This document shows positions 8,313 to 15,934 of a stretch of DNA of 36,143 bases, one piece after another. The stretch covers positions 1 to 36,143 of the forward strand of contig NZ_JAMPXE010000019.1 of NCBI RefSeq assembly GCF_023701345.1, given 5' to 3'. This DNA comes from Rhodoferax sp. (GTDB taxonomy: Bacteria; Pseudomonadota; Gammaproteobacteria; Burkholderiales; Burkholderiaceae_C). Every line of letters begins with the position of its first letter. Within the stretch, counting starts at the first letter, position 1. The notes below the pieces were generated by a model that did not search any database, was not told where the DNA came from, and saw only the letters and a list, made by a program, of their open reading frames with translations. The translations under genes were made by a program, and so were the position numbers.

Positions 8313-9756
8313 GCTCCGCGCTTTCTGGCAGGCCTTGGCCGCCCATGGCAGCCACGTCGCCTTGTCCGATGGCAGCCACACGCTGCGCTACGTCGAACTG
8401 CTGGCTGATGTTCAGCAACGCATGGCCCAGCTGGTCGAGCTCAAGGCGCAACGTGTGGCGCTTTGTCTGGACAACAGCATTGACTGGGTGCTGTGGGACC
8501 TCGCTTTGCTGTTCTCCGGACGGGTCTGCGTTCCTGTGCCCGACTTTTTTTCAGAAAGCCAGAAGGCCCACGTGCTGGAAAGCTCCGGCGTCGACACCCT
8601 GATCGGTGGACCAGAGGCACTGGCCAGCCGCTGCGGCTTTGCCACCTGCCGCCCAAACATCGCACAGCGCGCGCTGGTTACGGTGCCGCTCTTGGCCGAG
8701 GGCACCCGGAAAATCACCTACACCTCGGGCACGACTGGCCAGCCCAAGGGCGTTTGCCTGGATGCCGGGGCGCAGCTCGCCGTGGCGCAGAGTCTGCGCC
8801 AGGCCACTGGTGCTTGCGCTACCGATCGCCACCTGTGTGTGTTGCCCCTGGCCACCCTGCTGGAGAATATTGCCGGCATTTACACCCCGCTGCTGGCCGG
8901 TGCCCGCGTCGAGTTGCGTGCCATGGCCGACATCGGGCTGCAAGGCGCCAGCGGGCTGGACTTGCCACGTTTGCTGGCCAGTGTGTTCGCCATTGCGCCA
9001 AGCAGCCTGATTCTGGTGCCGCAGCTGCTGATGGCGCTGGTCAGTGCGGCCGAGCGCGGCATGGCCTTGCCTGCCAGCCTGCGCTTCGTCGCAGTGGGCG
9101 GCGGCCGGGTGGCACAGCAACTGCTGCTGCGGGCCGAGGCCCTGGGTTTGCCGGTGTTCGAAGGCTACGGTTTGTCGGAATGTGCCTCGGTGGTCTGCCT
9201 CAATACACCGCAGCATCGACGCATCGGGGCCGTGGGACGACCCTTGCCACACCTGCAGGTCAGTCTGGCGGCTGATGGTGAAGTACTGGTACGTGGCGCG
9301 CGCATGCTCGGCTACCTGGAGGAGGCAGCGACCGGCGACGACTGGCTTGCCACCGGCGACCTGGGGCATTTCGAGGACGGGTTTCTGGTGCTGCACGGGC
9401 GCAAGAAGCACCAGTTCATCACCGCCTATGGCCGCAACGTGAATCCCGAATGGGTCGAGGCCGAGCTGACGCAGCAAGCCGCCATTGCCCAGGCCTGGGT
9501 CCACGGCGAGGCGCTTCCCGGCAACCTGGCGGTGCTGGTGCCGCGTGATGCGGCGCTCAGCGACGCCGAACTGGGCGCTGCGGTGGTGCGCGTGAACGCC
9601 AGTCTGCCGGACTATGCGCGGGTACAGCATTGGTTGCGCGCCGACCACGCTTTCAGCCCGGCCAATGGCCTGGCCACCGCCAACGGCCGCTTGCGCCGTG
9701 CCGCGCTCTGGGCGCATTACGAGGGGCATTTTGCCGCCACAGCTGAAACCAACTAA
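8302..9756 (+). CDS. AMP-dependent acyl-activating enzyme (ANL superfamily ligase)
   Basis: Predicted 484-residue adenylating enzyme that should activate a carboxylic acid, most likely a fatty acid, with ATP. The ATG at 8302 overlaps the upstream gene; starting earlier would give a peptide unlike the family. Visible motifs are the phosphate-binding loop 'TSGTTGQPKG' (residues 141-150), the 'YGLSE' block, 'WLATGDLGHFEDG' with the ribose-binding Asp, and the hinge 'GRKKHQFITAYGRNVNPEWVE'. The usual C-terminal catalytic lysine region reads 'TANGRLRR', with Arg463 where Lys is normally found (see findings). At 484 residues it is somewhat shorter than long-chain acyl-CoA synthetases of the FadD type. 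It sits between the hemolysin-family gene and the iron-oxidase-like gene, 14 bases before the latter. Confidence 0.87.
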   Translation: MRPELRAFWQALAAHGSHVALSDGSHTLRYVELLADVQQRMAQLVELKAQRVALCLDNSIDWVLWDLALLFSGRVCVPVPDFFSESQKAHVLESSGVDTLIGGPEALASRCGFATCRPNIAQRALVTVPLLAEGTRKITYTSGTTGQPKGVCLDAGAQLAVAQSLRQATGACATDRHLCVLPLATLLENIAGIYTPLLAGARVELRAMADIGLQGASGLDLPRLLASVFAIAPSSLILVPQLLMALVSAAERGMALPASLRFVAVGGGRVAQQLLLRAEALGLPVFEGYGLSECASVVCLNTPQHRRIGAVGRPLPHLQVSLAADGEVLVRGARMLGYLEEAATGDDWLATGDLGHFEDGFLVLHGRKKHQFITAYGRNVNPEWVEAELTQQAAIAQAWVHGEALPGNLAVLVPRDAALSDAELGAAVVRVNASLPDYARVQHWLRADHAFSPANGLATANGRLRRAALWAHYEGHFAATAETN

Positions 9757-9770
9757 ACCAGTGAAGACCG

Positions 9771-10424
9771 ATGAAATTTTTCGATCAAATCCAGACGCAA
9801 TCCGCCACAGAACGCGAGTACCTGCTCAGCGCCCCGATCATTGCGCAGGCCATCAACGGCCAGGTCAGCCGCGCCAGTTACGTGGCCTTCCTGACCCAGG
9901 CCTACCACCACGTCAAGCACACCGTGCCTTTGCTCATGGCGTGCGGCGCGCGTTTGCCTGATCGACTCGAATGGCTGCGCGCGGCCGTGGCCGAGTACAT
10001 CGACGAGGAGTATGGCCATGACGAGTGGATCCTCAACGACATTGCCGCCTGCGGCGCCGATGCCGATGCGGTGCGCCACAGCCTGCCGGCCATGCCAACC
10101 GAGTTGATGGTGAGCTACGTCTACGACCGCATCGCCAGGCACAACCCGGTCAGCTTCTTCGGCATGGTCAACGTGCTTGAGGGCACCAGCATCGCCCTGG
10201 CCACCCGCGCGGCCGGCACCCTTCAGACCAGCCTGGGGCTGCCGAACAAGGCCTTCAGCTACCTCGCCTCGCATGGCAGCCTCGACCTGGAGCACATCAA
10301 GTTGTTTGAGAACCTGATGAATCGACTTGACAGCGAGGACGACAAGACCGCCGTGGTCCACACCGCCCGGGTCGTCTACCGCCTCTATGGCGAGATGTTC
10401 CGCACGCTGCCCCTGTCAAACTGA
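9771..10424 (+). CDS. Heme-oxygenase-like non-heme iron oxidase (TenA/PqqC/UndA-like)
   Basis: Predicted all-helical protein of 217 residues. It has the ligand pattern of heme-oxygenase-like iron oxidases: Glu80-x2-His83 in 'DEEYGHDEW', Glu137 in 'NVLEGTSIAL', and 'SHGSLDLEH' with His168, Asp172 and His175. UndA of Pseudomonas, which turns medium-chain fatty acids into terminal alkenes, uses Glu-x2-His, a Glu about 55 residues later and a further His about 35 residues on; the spacing here is 54 and 38. TenA thiaminases share the fold but not this iron site, and no thiamine genes are nearby, so thiamine metabolism is unlikely. The flanking acyl-adenylating enzyme and SDR support an acyl substrate. 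The true reaction (decarboxylation, desaturation, oxygenation) cannot be read from sequence. Confidence 0.82.
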   Translation: MKFFDQIQTQSATEREYLLSAPIIAQAINGQVSRASYVAFLTQAYHHVKHTVPLLMACGARLPDRLEWLRAAVAEYIDEEYGHDEWILNDIAACGADADAVRHSLPAMPTELMVSYVYDRIARHNPVSFFGMVNVLEGTSIALATRAAGTLQTSLGLPNKAFSYLASHGSLDLEHIKLFENLMNRLDSEDDKTAVVHTARVVYRLYGEMFRTLPLSN

Positions 10425-10434
10425 AAGGCCATCC

Positions 10435-11226
10435 ATGCAATTGAGAACCTCCCGCTTTTTGATGACGGGCGCCAGTGGCGGCATCGGCCAGGCCATGGTG
10501 GAGCAGCTCTGCGCCGGCGGCGCCCATTTACTTCTGGTGGGCCGACAAAGCGCGGCACTGCAGGCGCTGGTGCACAGGTTTCCTGGCCAGGTGCAGCTGG
10601 TCTTTGCCGATCTGCGCGAGCGGCCAGGGCGTGACGCCGTGCTGGCGGCCGCCCGCAATTTTGGTGGTCTGAATGGCCTGATCAATCTGGCCGGGGTCAA
10701 CCAGTTCGGCTTGCTCGAACACCAGGATGACGAGGCCATCGCCGACATGGTGGCACTCAATGTCACCGCCACCCTGCAATTGACCCGCCATGTGTTGCCG
10801 CTGCTGCGTCAGCAGGAGAACGCCTTGCTGGTCAATGTGGGCTCCACTTTCGGCTCCATCGGCTACCCGGGCTTTGCAGCTTATTGCGCCACCAAGTTTG
10901 CGGTGCGGGGGTTTTCCGAGGCCTTGCGCCGCGAGTTGGCCGACACCCATGTGAAAGTGCTGTATGTGGCGCCGCGCGCCACCCAGACCAGCATGAACGC
11001 CGCGCCGGTGGTTGAGCTCAACCGCCAGCTCAAGGTGACCATGGATGATCCGCAGGAAGTGGCGCGTCAGATCGTCAGGGCCATTGAGCGGGAGCGCGAA
11101 GAGCTTTACCTTGGCTGGCCCGAGAAATTTTTTGTTCGTCTCAACAGCTTGCTGCCGCGCATGGTCGATCAGGCGCTGCGCAAGCAGTTGCCGCTGATCC
11201 AGCGTTTGGCCCGTGTGAAACCCTAA
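10435..11226 (+). CDS. Short-chain dehydrogenase/reductase
   Basis: NAD(P)-dependent oxidoreductase of 263 residues. The ATG at 10435 is chosen because it gives the standard N-terminus and lies 10 bases after the previous stop; an in-frame upstream start would run back into the neighbour. The glycine-rich motif is 'TGASGGIG' (residues 11-18), the structural motif appears as 'NLAGVN', and the catalytic set is Ser137, Tyr150 and Lys154 ('YCATK'). The C-terminal 'LYLGWPEKFFVRLNSLLP' is like SDRs that act on lipid or acyl substrates (tentative). Its place in the run suggests that it reduces or oxidises a carbonyl/hydroxyl in the compound handled by the ligase and the iron oxidase. Confidence 0.88.
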   Translation: MQLRTSRFLMTGASGGIGQAMVEQLCAGGAHLLLVGRQSAALQALVHRFPGQVQLVFADLRERPGRDAVLAAARNFGGLNGLINLAGVNQFGLLEHQDDEAIADMVALNVTATLQLTRHVLPLLRQQENALLVNVGSTFGSIGYPGFAAYCATKFAVRGFSEALRRELADTHVKVLYVAPRATQTSMNAAPVVELNRQLKVTMDDPQEVARQIVRAIEREREELYLGWPEKFFVRLNSLLPRMVDQALRKQLPLIQRLARVKP

Positions 11227-11242
11227 CCTCAAGGAAAATTTG

Positions 11243-11890
11243 ATGAAATTCAGTCGCCGTATTGTTATGTTCCTGTTGGTCCTGAGCAGCCTGCCTGCGC
11301 TGGCACTCAGTGACGCCAGCCGCCTCAGGCTCGAACATATCCAGGGCCGCTGGGCCGAGGTCAATTACCAGCTCCCGGCCAAACAGCGCGAGGGTGCCTT
11401 CGCCGAACTGGCGCAACTCGCGGCCAGTGCCGTGACCGCCGAGCCTGCGGCGGCTGAACTGCGGGTCTGGCACGGCATTGTGCTGGGCACCTACGCGGGC
11501 GCCAAGGGGGGGCTGGGTGCGCTCGACCTGGTCAAGCAGGCCAAGCTCGAGTTGGAGCAGGCCATCCAGCTCGATGCCCAGGTTCTCGGGGGTTCGGCCT
11601 ACACCAGCCTGGGTAGCCTGTACTACCAGGTGCCGGGGTGGTCGCTCGGTTTCGGTGACGATGCCAAGGCCGAGGCCCTGCTCAAGCAGGCGCTCGCGCT
11701 CAATCCCGACGGCATCGACCCCAATTATTTCTATGGCGACTTCCTGCAGCGCAAGAAGCGTTATAAAGAGGCCAAGACGTTCCTGGAAAAAACCTTGAGG
11801 GCGGCTGACCGGCCCGGGCGGGCTATCGCCGACGAAGGCCGTCGTGCCGAGACCCGTGAACTGCTCAAAGTCGTTCAGGAAAAGCTCTGA
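11243..11890 (+). CDS. Exported tetratricopeptide-repeat protein
   Basis: Predicted 215-residue protein with an N-terminal signal peptide (Lys-Phe-Ser-Arg-Arg, hydrophobic core, 'SLPALA' before the cut), so probably periplasmic. The ATG at 11243 is preferred over the adjacent TTG because AAGGA lies seven bases upstream. The mature part is helical with TPR-like units: 'AKLELEQAIQLDAQVLGGSAYTSLG', 'AKAEALLKQALALNPDGIDPNYFYG' and 'KRYKEAKTFLEKTL' (each quoted as seen in part). No enzyme motif was found. TPR proteins serve as scaffolds; here it could carry a signal from the product or substrate to the sensor kinase encoded two genes on, but this is a guess from position only. Confidence 0.75.
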   Translation: MKFSRRIVMFLLVLSSLPALALSDASRLRLEHIQGRWAEVNYQLPAKQREGAFAELAQLAASAVTAEPAAAELRVWHGIVLGTYAGAKGGLGALDLVKQAKLELEQAIQLDAQVLGGSAYTSLGSLYYQVPGWSLGFGDDAKAEALLKQALALNPDGIDPNYFYGDFLQRKKRYKEAKTFLEKTLRAADRPGRAIADEGRRAETRELLKVVQEKL

Positions 11891-11913
11891 ATACATCGAG
11901 AGAACGGAAGCAC

Positions 11914-12573
11914 ATGCGCATTCTGCTGGTGGAAGATGACGTCGCCCTGGGCGATGGCATACGCATTGCCCTCAAGCCCGAGGGTTACACCGTGGATTGG
12001 TTGCAGGATGGCGTGAGCGCCCTGCACGCCTTGACGCACGAGAGTTTCGATCTGGCGGTGCTTGACCTCGGACTGCCCCGGATGGAGGGTCTGGAGGTGC
12101 TCAAGGCCCTGCGCTCTGCCCACAATCCGATCCCGGTGCTGGTGCTCACAGCGCGTGACAGCACCAGCGATCGGATTGCCGGACTGGACGCCGGTGCCGA
12201 CGATTATCTGGTCAAGCCCTTCGACGTGGATGAACTTCAGGCCCGCATGCGGGCCCTGTTGCGGCGCAGCTTTCAACGCCCCCAGCCCCTCCTCGTGCAT
12301 GGCGAGATCAGCCTGGATCCGGCCAGCCATCGGGTGTGTTACCAGGGACAGCCCGTGGTGCTGCAGCGCAAGGAATACCTGCTGTTGCACCAATTGCTGA
12401 GCCAGCCGGGCAGAGTGCACACGCGTGACAAGCTGGTGCAGGTGCTCTACGGCTGGAACGAAGAGGTGGAGAGCAATGCCCTGGATGTGCATATTCACCA
12501 CCTGCGCAAGAAGCTTCATCCCGACCTGATCCGGACCGTGCGAGGCGTGGGTTACATGGTGGACAAGGCATGA
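11914..12573 (+). CDS. OmpR/PmrA-type response regulator
   Basis: DNA-binding response regulator of 219 residues. The receiver domain (about 1-115) has acidic residues Asp8/Asp9, phospho-acceptor Asp51 in 'LAVLDLGLP', Thr79 and Lys101 in 'LVKPFD'. The C-terminal winged helix (about 125-219) ends 'SNALDVHIHHLRKKL' then 'IRTVRGVGYM', typical of OmpR/QseB/PmrA/TctD relatives. The stop overlaps the start of the sensor kinase gene by four bases. Being last-but-one in the operon after the lipid genes, it likely controls that operon, perhaps through the direct repeat at 7571-7592. Confidence 0.93.
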   Translation: MRILLVEDDVALGDGIRIALKPEGYTVDWLQDGVSALHALTHESFDLAVLDLGLPRMEGLEVLKALRSAHNPIPVLVLTARDSTSDRIAGLDAGADDYLVKPFDVDELQARMRALLRRSFQRPQPLLVHGEISLDPASHRVCYQGQPVVLQRKEYLLLHQLLSQPGRVHTRDKLVQVLYGWNEEVESNALDVHIHHLRKKLHPDLIRTVRGVGYMVDKA

Positions 12574-14081
12574 ACTCGATCCGCCGGCGCATCCTGTTGC
12601 TGGTCCTGGGTCTGTTGGGGCTGACCTTGTCGTTCATTTCTTACTGGAGCTACAGCGACGCCCGCCACGAGGTCGAAGAAGTGTTCGACGCCGAGTTGCT
12701 GCAAACCGCGCGTCTGGTGGCTGGCTTGATTGGCCGGGATATGGGGTTAGCCGAACGCCTGGCGCTGCAGGCCACGCTCGACGAGGCGATCGGTGGGCAA
12801 GCCGGCGTTGGCCAGGGGGGCATCGACGCGCACGAGTACGAAGGCAAGCTGGGTGTGTTGGTGATGGATGGACAGGGTGCCACCTTGCTGCATTCGGTCA
12901 GTTCACCGGTCAGTTCCTTTGCCCAGTTGCCTCTGGCGCAGTTCAGGCAGGCCGCGCCGCCCCAGCCGGTCTCGGGTGCCGCTGTGCCCGCGCTGGCCGG
13001 TGTCGCGGCGGGTTTTCGAGATGTCGAGTTGGGCCAGCATGACTGGCGCCTGTTTCTGCTGCATGACCAGACCGATGACCTCTGGATCCTGGTGGGTGAG
13101 CGCACCGATGTGCGGGGCGAGCTGGCTGCCAAAATTGCCTGGCGCAGCCTGGTGCCCGACCTGCTTGGCCTGCCGCTGGTGGCGTTGCTGGTCTGGCTGG
13201 CCGTGGGCTGGGGCCTGAGCCCGCTGGAAGGCATGGTGCGCTTGCTGAAATCGCGTGCGCCCGACAGTCTGTTGCCGCTGGTTGTGGGGCCGGTGCCGAT
13301 CGAGCTGGACCCCATGGTGGCCTCGATCAACCGGCTGTTGGTGCATGTCAACGAATTACTGGCCCGGGAAAGGCGCTTTCTGGCGTATGCCGCGCACGAG
13401 CTGCGAACCCCGCTGGCGGTGCTGCGTATCCAGGTCCATAACGCGGCCCAGGCGCCGGATGCCGCCGATCGGAGCGAGGCCTTGAAGCAGCTTGACAGCA
13501 GCGTGTTGCGCACCACCCGCGTGGTGGAGCAGCTGCTGACCCTGGCGCGACTCGAGCCGGGCGCCGCCGAATTGGACCTGCAAGTCATCAATATGCTGGT
13601 GCGGGTGCGCGAGCAACTCGCAGAATTGACGCCGCTGGCGCTGGGCCGCCAGCAGGAGCTGACGCTGGAGGCGTCCGGGCCAGAAGACTGGCACCTTCTT
13701 GCCGATGCGCATTGCGTGGATGTGCTGCTGCAGAACCTGGTCAGTAATGCCGTTCAGCACACGCCCGAGGGCGGTCAGGTCTTGGTCTCCTTGCTAGCTG
13801 AATCAGATGCCGTGACGCTGTGCGTGCAAGACAGCGGTCCGGGCGTTCCGGCCGAACTGCGCGGCCAGGTCTTCGAGCCATTTTTTCGCCAGGGCCCGGC
13901 ACAGGGGGCCGGGCTTGGCCTGGCCATTGTGGCGCGCATCGTTGAACTGCACTTTGCGCGCATAAGCCTGGGCGACAGCACGCAGGGCGGCCTGCAGGTG
14001 TGCGTTCGCTGGCCCCGGGGGGCTGCCGTGCGGCCAGCACCCGCCGGGGTGGCTCAATCGTTCACAGCCGGGGCGACTTGA
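12570..14081 (+). CDS. Sensor histidine kinase (QseC/TctE-like)
   Basis: Inner-membrane sensor kinase of 503 residues. A first transmembrane helix (about residues 6-28) is followed by a periplasmic sensing domain of some 155 residues, then a second helix around 'GLPLVALLVWLAVGWGL' and a HAMP-like linker. The phospho-acceptor is His276 in 'AYAAHELRTPLAVL'. The ATPase domain shows the N box 'LLQNLVSNAVQHTPEGG', G1 'DSGPGVP' and G2 'GAGLGLAIV'. The sensor domain resembles the two-component kinase N-terminal type found in QseC and TctE, whose ligands vary (organic acids, metals, signals), so the ligand here is unknown. It partners with the regulator just upstream. The next gene converges from the other strand 10 bases away. 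Confidence 0.92.
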   Translation: MNSIRRRILLLVLGLLGLTLSFISYWSYSDARHEVEEVFDAELLQTARLVAGLIGRDMGLAERLALQATLDEAIGGQAGVGQGGIDAHEYEGKLGVLVMDGQGATLLHSVSSPVSSFAQLPLAQFRQAAPPQPVSGAAVPALAGVAAGFRDVELGQHDWRLFLLHDQTDDLWILVGERTDVRGELAAKIAWRSLVPDLLGLPLVALLVWLAVGWGLSPLEGMVRLLKSRAPDSLLPLVVGPVPIELDPMVASINRLLVHVNELLARERRFLAYAAHELRTPLAVLRIQVHNAAQAPDAADRSEALKQLDSSVLRTTRVVEQLLTLARLEPGAAELDLQVINMLVRVREQLAELTPLALGRQQELTLEASGPEDWHLLADAHCVDVLLQNLVSNAVQHTPEGGQVLVSLLAESDAVTLCVQDSGPGVPAELRGQVFEPFFRQGPAQGAGLGLAIVARIVELHFARISLGDSTQGGLQVCVRWPRGAAVRPAPAGVAQSFTAGAT

Positions 14082-14091
14082 CGGCTTGGAT

Positions 14092-15015
14092 TCAGGCCGG
14101 CGACTGCCGGAACCCCGGGCCGGCATACTGTTCTTTCAGGTAGTCCACCCACAGCCGCACGCGCAGCGGCAGATGCTTGCGCTGCGGGAACACGGCGTAA
14201 ATCCCGTTGGGTGGCGCGGCAAAGTCTTCCAGCACCGGCACCAGCGCGCCTGAAGCGATCTCGGCCTGCACTTCCCAAGTGCTGCGCCAGGCAATGCCGT
14301 AGCCCGCCAGGCACCAGTCAAACAAGACCTCGCCATCGGAGCAACTCAGCGGACCCCCGGTTTTGACGTGCACTACCTCCACTCTTTCTCTTTGCGGCAC
14401 AGAAAAGGCCCAGCCCCGGTTTTGCGAGGCTTCGCTGGACAGCGTCAGGCAGTCAAAGCGGGTCAGGTCATGCGGCTGCCGTGGCGTGCCGTGGCGCTTG
14501 AGGTAGCCCGGGGTGGCCACGCACAGGCGGCGGTTATCGGCCAGGCGCACGCTCACCAGCGATGAGTCGGGCATCTCACCCACGCGCACGGCACAGTCAA
14601 AGCCCTCGGCTGCCAGGTCCAGCACGCGGTCGCTCAGGTTCAGTGAAATGCTCACTTCCGGGTGCAACGCGCGAAAGCGGGGTACCAGCGGTGCCACATG
14701 GCGGCGGCCAAAGCCGGCCGGGGCGGTCAGGCTCAAATGGCCGTTGGCCTTGATGCCGCCTGCCGACACGCTGGCCTCGGCATTGGCCAGGTCGGTGAGC
14801 AGGCGCTGGCAATCTTCCAGAAATGCGCCGCCCTCATGTGTCAGGCTGACACGCCGGGTGGTGCGCACCAGCAGTTTCACGCCCAGCCGCTCTTCCAGCG
14901 CATCCAGGCGTCGCCCGATGATGGCCGGTGCCACGCCCTCGGCCTTGGCCGCAGCCGTCAGGCCGCCACGCGTCGCCACCGCGACAAAGGTTTCGAGTTG
15001 TTTGAGCTTGCTCAT
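14092..15015 (-). CDS. LysR-family transcriptional regulator
   Basis: Regulator of 307 residues. The start at 15015 gives the usual 'MSKLKQLETFVAVATRGGLT' N-terminus; an upstream ATG adds 14 residues unlike the family. The helix-turn-helix covers about residues 1-60 ('AAKAEGVAPAIIGRRLDALE', 'VKLLVRTTRRVSLT'). The ligand domain has 'LRLTAPAGFGRRHVAPL'-type and 'LNLSDRVLDLAAEGFDCAVRVG' blocks (core LSLTAPAGFGRRHVAP), typical of the CrgA/DhcR-like subgroup. No target can be assigned: the left neighbour converges on it and the right neighbour is hexR on the same strand, with a 70-base gap. It is transcribed away from hexR in the same direction, so read-through from zwf-hexR is possible. Confidence 0.9.
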   Translation of the reverse strand: MSKLKQLETFVAVATRGGLTAAAKAEGVAPAIIGRRLDALEERLGVKLLVRTTRRVSLTHEGGAFLEDCQRLLTDLANAEASVSAGGIKANGHLSLTAPAGFGRRHVAPLVPRFRALHPEVSISLNLSDRVLDLAAEGFDCAVRVGEMPDSSLVSVRLADNRRLCVATPGYLKRHGTPRQPHDLTRFDCLTLSSEASQNRGWAFSVPQRERVEVVHVKTGGPLSCSDGEVLFDWCLAGYGIAWRSTWEVQAEIASGALVPVLEDFAAPPNGIYAVFPQRKHLPLRVRLWVDYLKEQYAGPGFRQSPA

Positions 15016-15085
15016 GTTGGTCTGCCGGGGCCGGAATGGGTCCGGTCCTGAAACCACATGTTAACAATGAAGATAGGCGTTGACG

Positions 15086-15934
15086 TCAGGTGTAACGCTT
15101 GCTGCGCAGGTTGTCTTTCATGTCGCGCAACAGCGGCTGCAGCTTGTCGCTGCCAATGCGCAGTGCCACGCAGGTGGCCAGAATGTCGATGATCATCAGG
15201 TGCAGCAGGCGCGACACCATCGGGCTGTAGCGGTCATAGCCTTCAGGGTGGTCGGCAGCCACATGAATATCGCCCGCCGAAGCCAGCGGCGAGCCACTGG
15301 CGGTGATGACGATGGTGGTGGCGCCGTTCTTGCGTGCAATGTCGCAGGAGTCCATCAGATCACGGGTGCGCCCCGAGTTGGAAATCACCAGCACGCAGTC
15401 GCCCGGTTGCAACAGCGAGGCACTCATCACCTGCATGTGGCCGTCGCTGTAGGCCACGCCGTTGATGCCAAGCCGGAAAAACTTGTGCTGCGCATCCTGT
15501 GCCACCACACCCGAATTACCGACCCCAAAGAACTCAATCCGGCGGCCAGAATGGTAGGCCTTGAGCAGGGCGGCGACCGCCTTGTCGATGGCGCCGGAGG
15601 AGGCGTCGTTGCGGTATTTCAGAAAGGCCGCCACGGTGTTGTCGATGACCTTGACCATGATGTCGCTGGTTTTGTCGTCCACATCGACACTGCGGTGAAT
15701 AAAAGGCACGCCCTCGCTGACGCTGCCGGCCAGCTTGAGCTTGAAGTCGCTCAGGCCGTCATAGCCCACGCTGCGACAAAAACGCACCACCGTGGGTTTG
15801 CTCACATGGGCGCGGTCGGCCAGCTCACTCACCGGCAGCAGGGCAAAGCTGCGCGGGTCGCTCAGCACCAGTTTGGCCACGCGCTGTTCAGCCGGGGCCA
15901 GCGAAGGCATGGAGGCTTTGATACGGTCTAACAT
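15086..15934 (-). CDS. hexR: HexR, RpiR-family sugar-phosphate regulator
   Basis: Transcription regulator of 282 residues. An N-terminal RpiR helix-turn-helix (about 1-77, with 'SELADRAHVSKPTVVRFCRS') is followed by a SIS sugar-phosphate domain (about 125-260, with 'FGVGNSGVVAQDAQHKFFRLG'-like and 'VISNSGRTRDLMD' blocks). The ATG at 15934 overlaps the end of zwf by seven bases and has GGCGGAAG just before it, so it is preferred over the TTG five codons upstream. HexR in proteobacteria represses zwf, edd/eda and related genes and is released by 2-keto-3-deoxy-6-phosphogluconate. Location directly behind zwf supports the name. A HexR-like palindrome lies upstream of zwf at 17436-17450, so autoregulation of the pair is likely. 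Confidence 0.9.
   Translation of the reverse strand: MLDRIKASMPSLAPAEQRVAKLVLSDPRSFALLPVSELADRAHVSKPTVVRFCRSVGYDGLSDFKLKLAGSVSEGVPFIHRSVDVDDKTSDIMVKVIDNTVAAFLKYRNDASSGAIDKAVAALLKAYHSGRRIEFFGVGNSGVVAQDAQHKFFRLGINGVAYSDGHMQVMSASLLQPGDCVLVISNSGRTRDLMDSCDIARKNGATTIVITASGSPLASAGDIHVAADHPEGYDRYSPMVSRLLHLMIIDILATCVALRIGSDKLQPLLRDMKDNLRSKRYT

Noticed and set aside
9771..10424. Thiaminase II (TenA) function
   Set aside because: No thiamine-pathway neighbours, and the iron-ligand residues fit an oxidase better.
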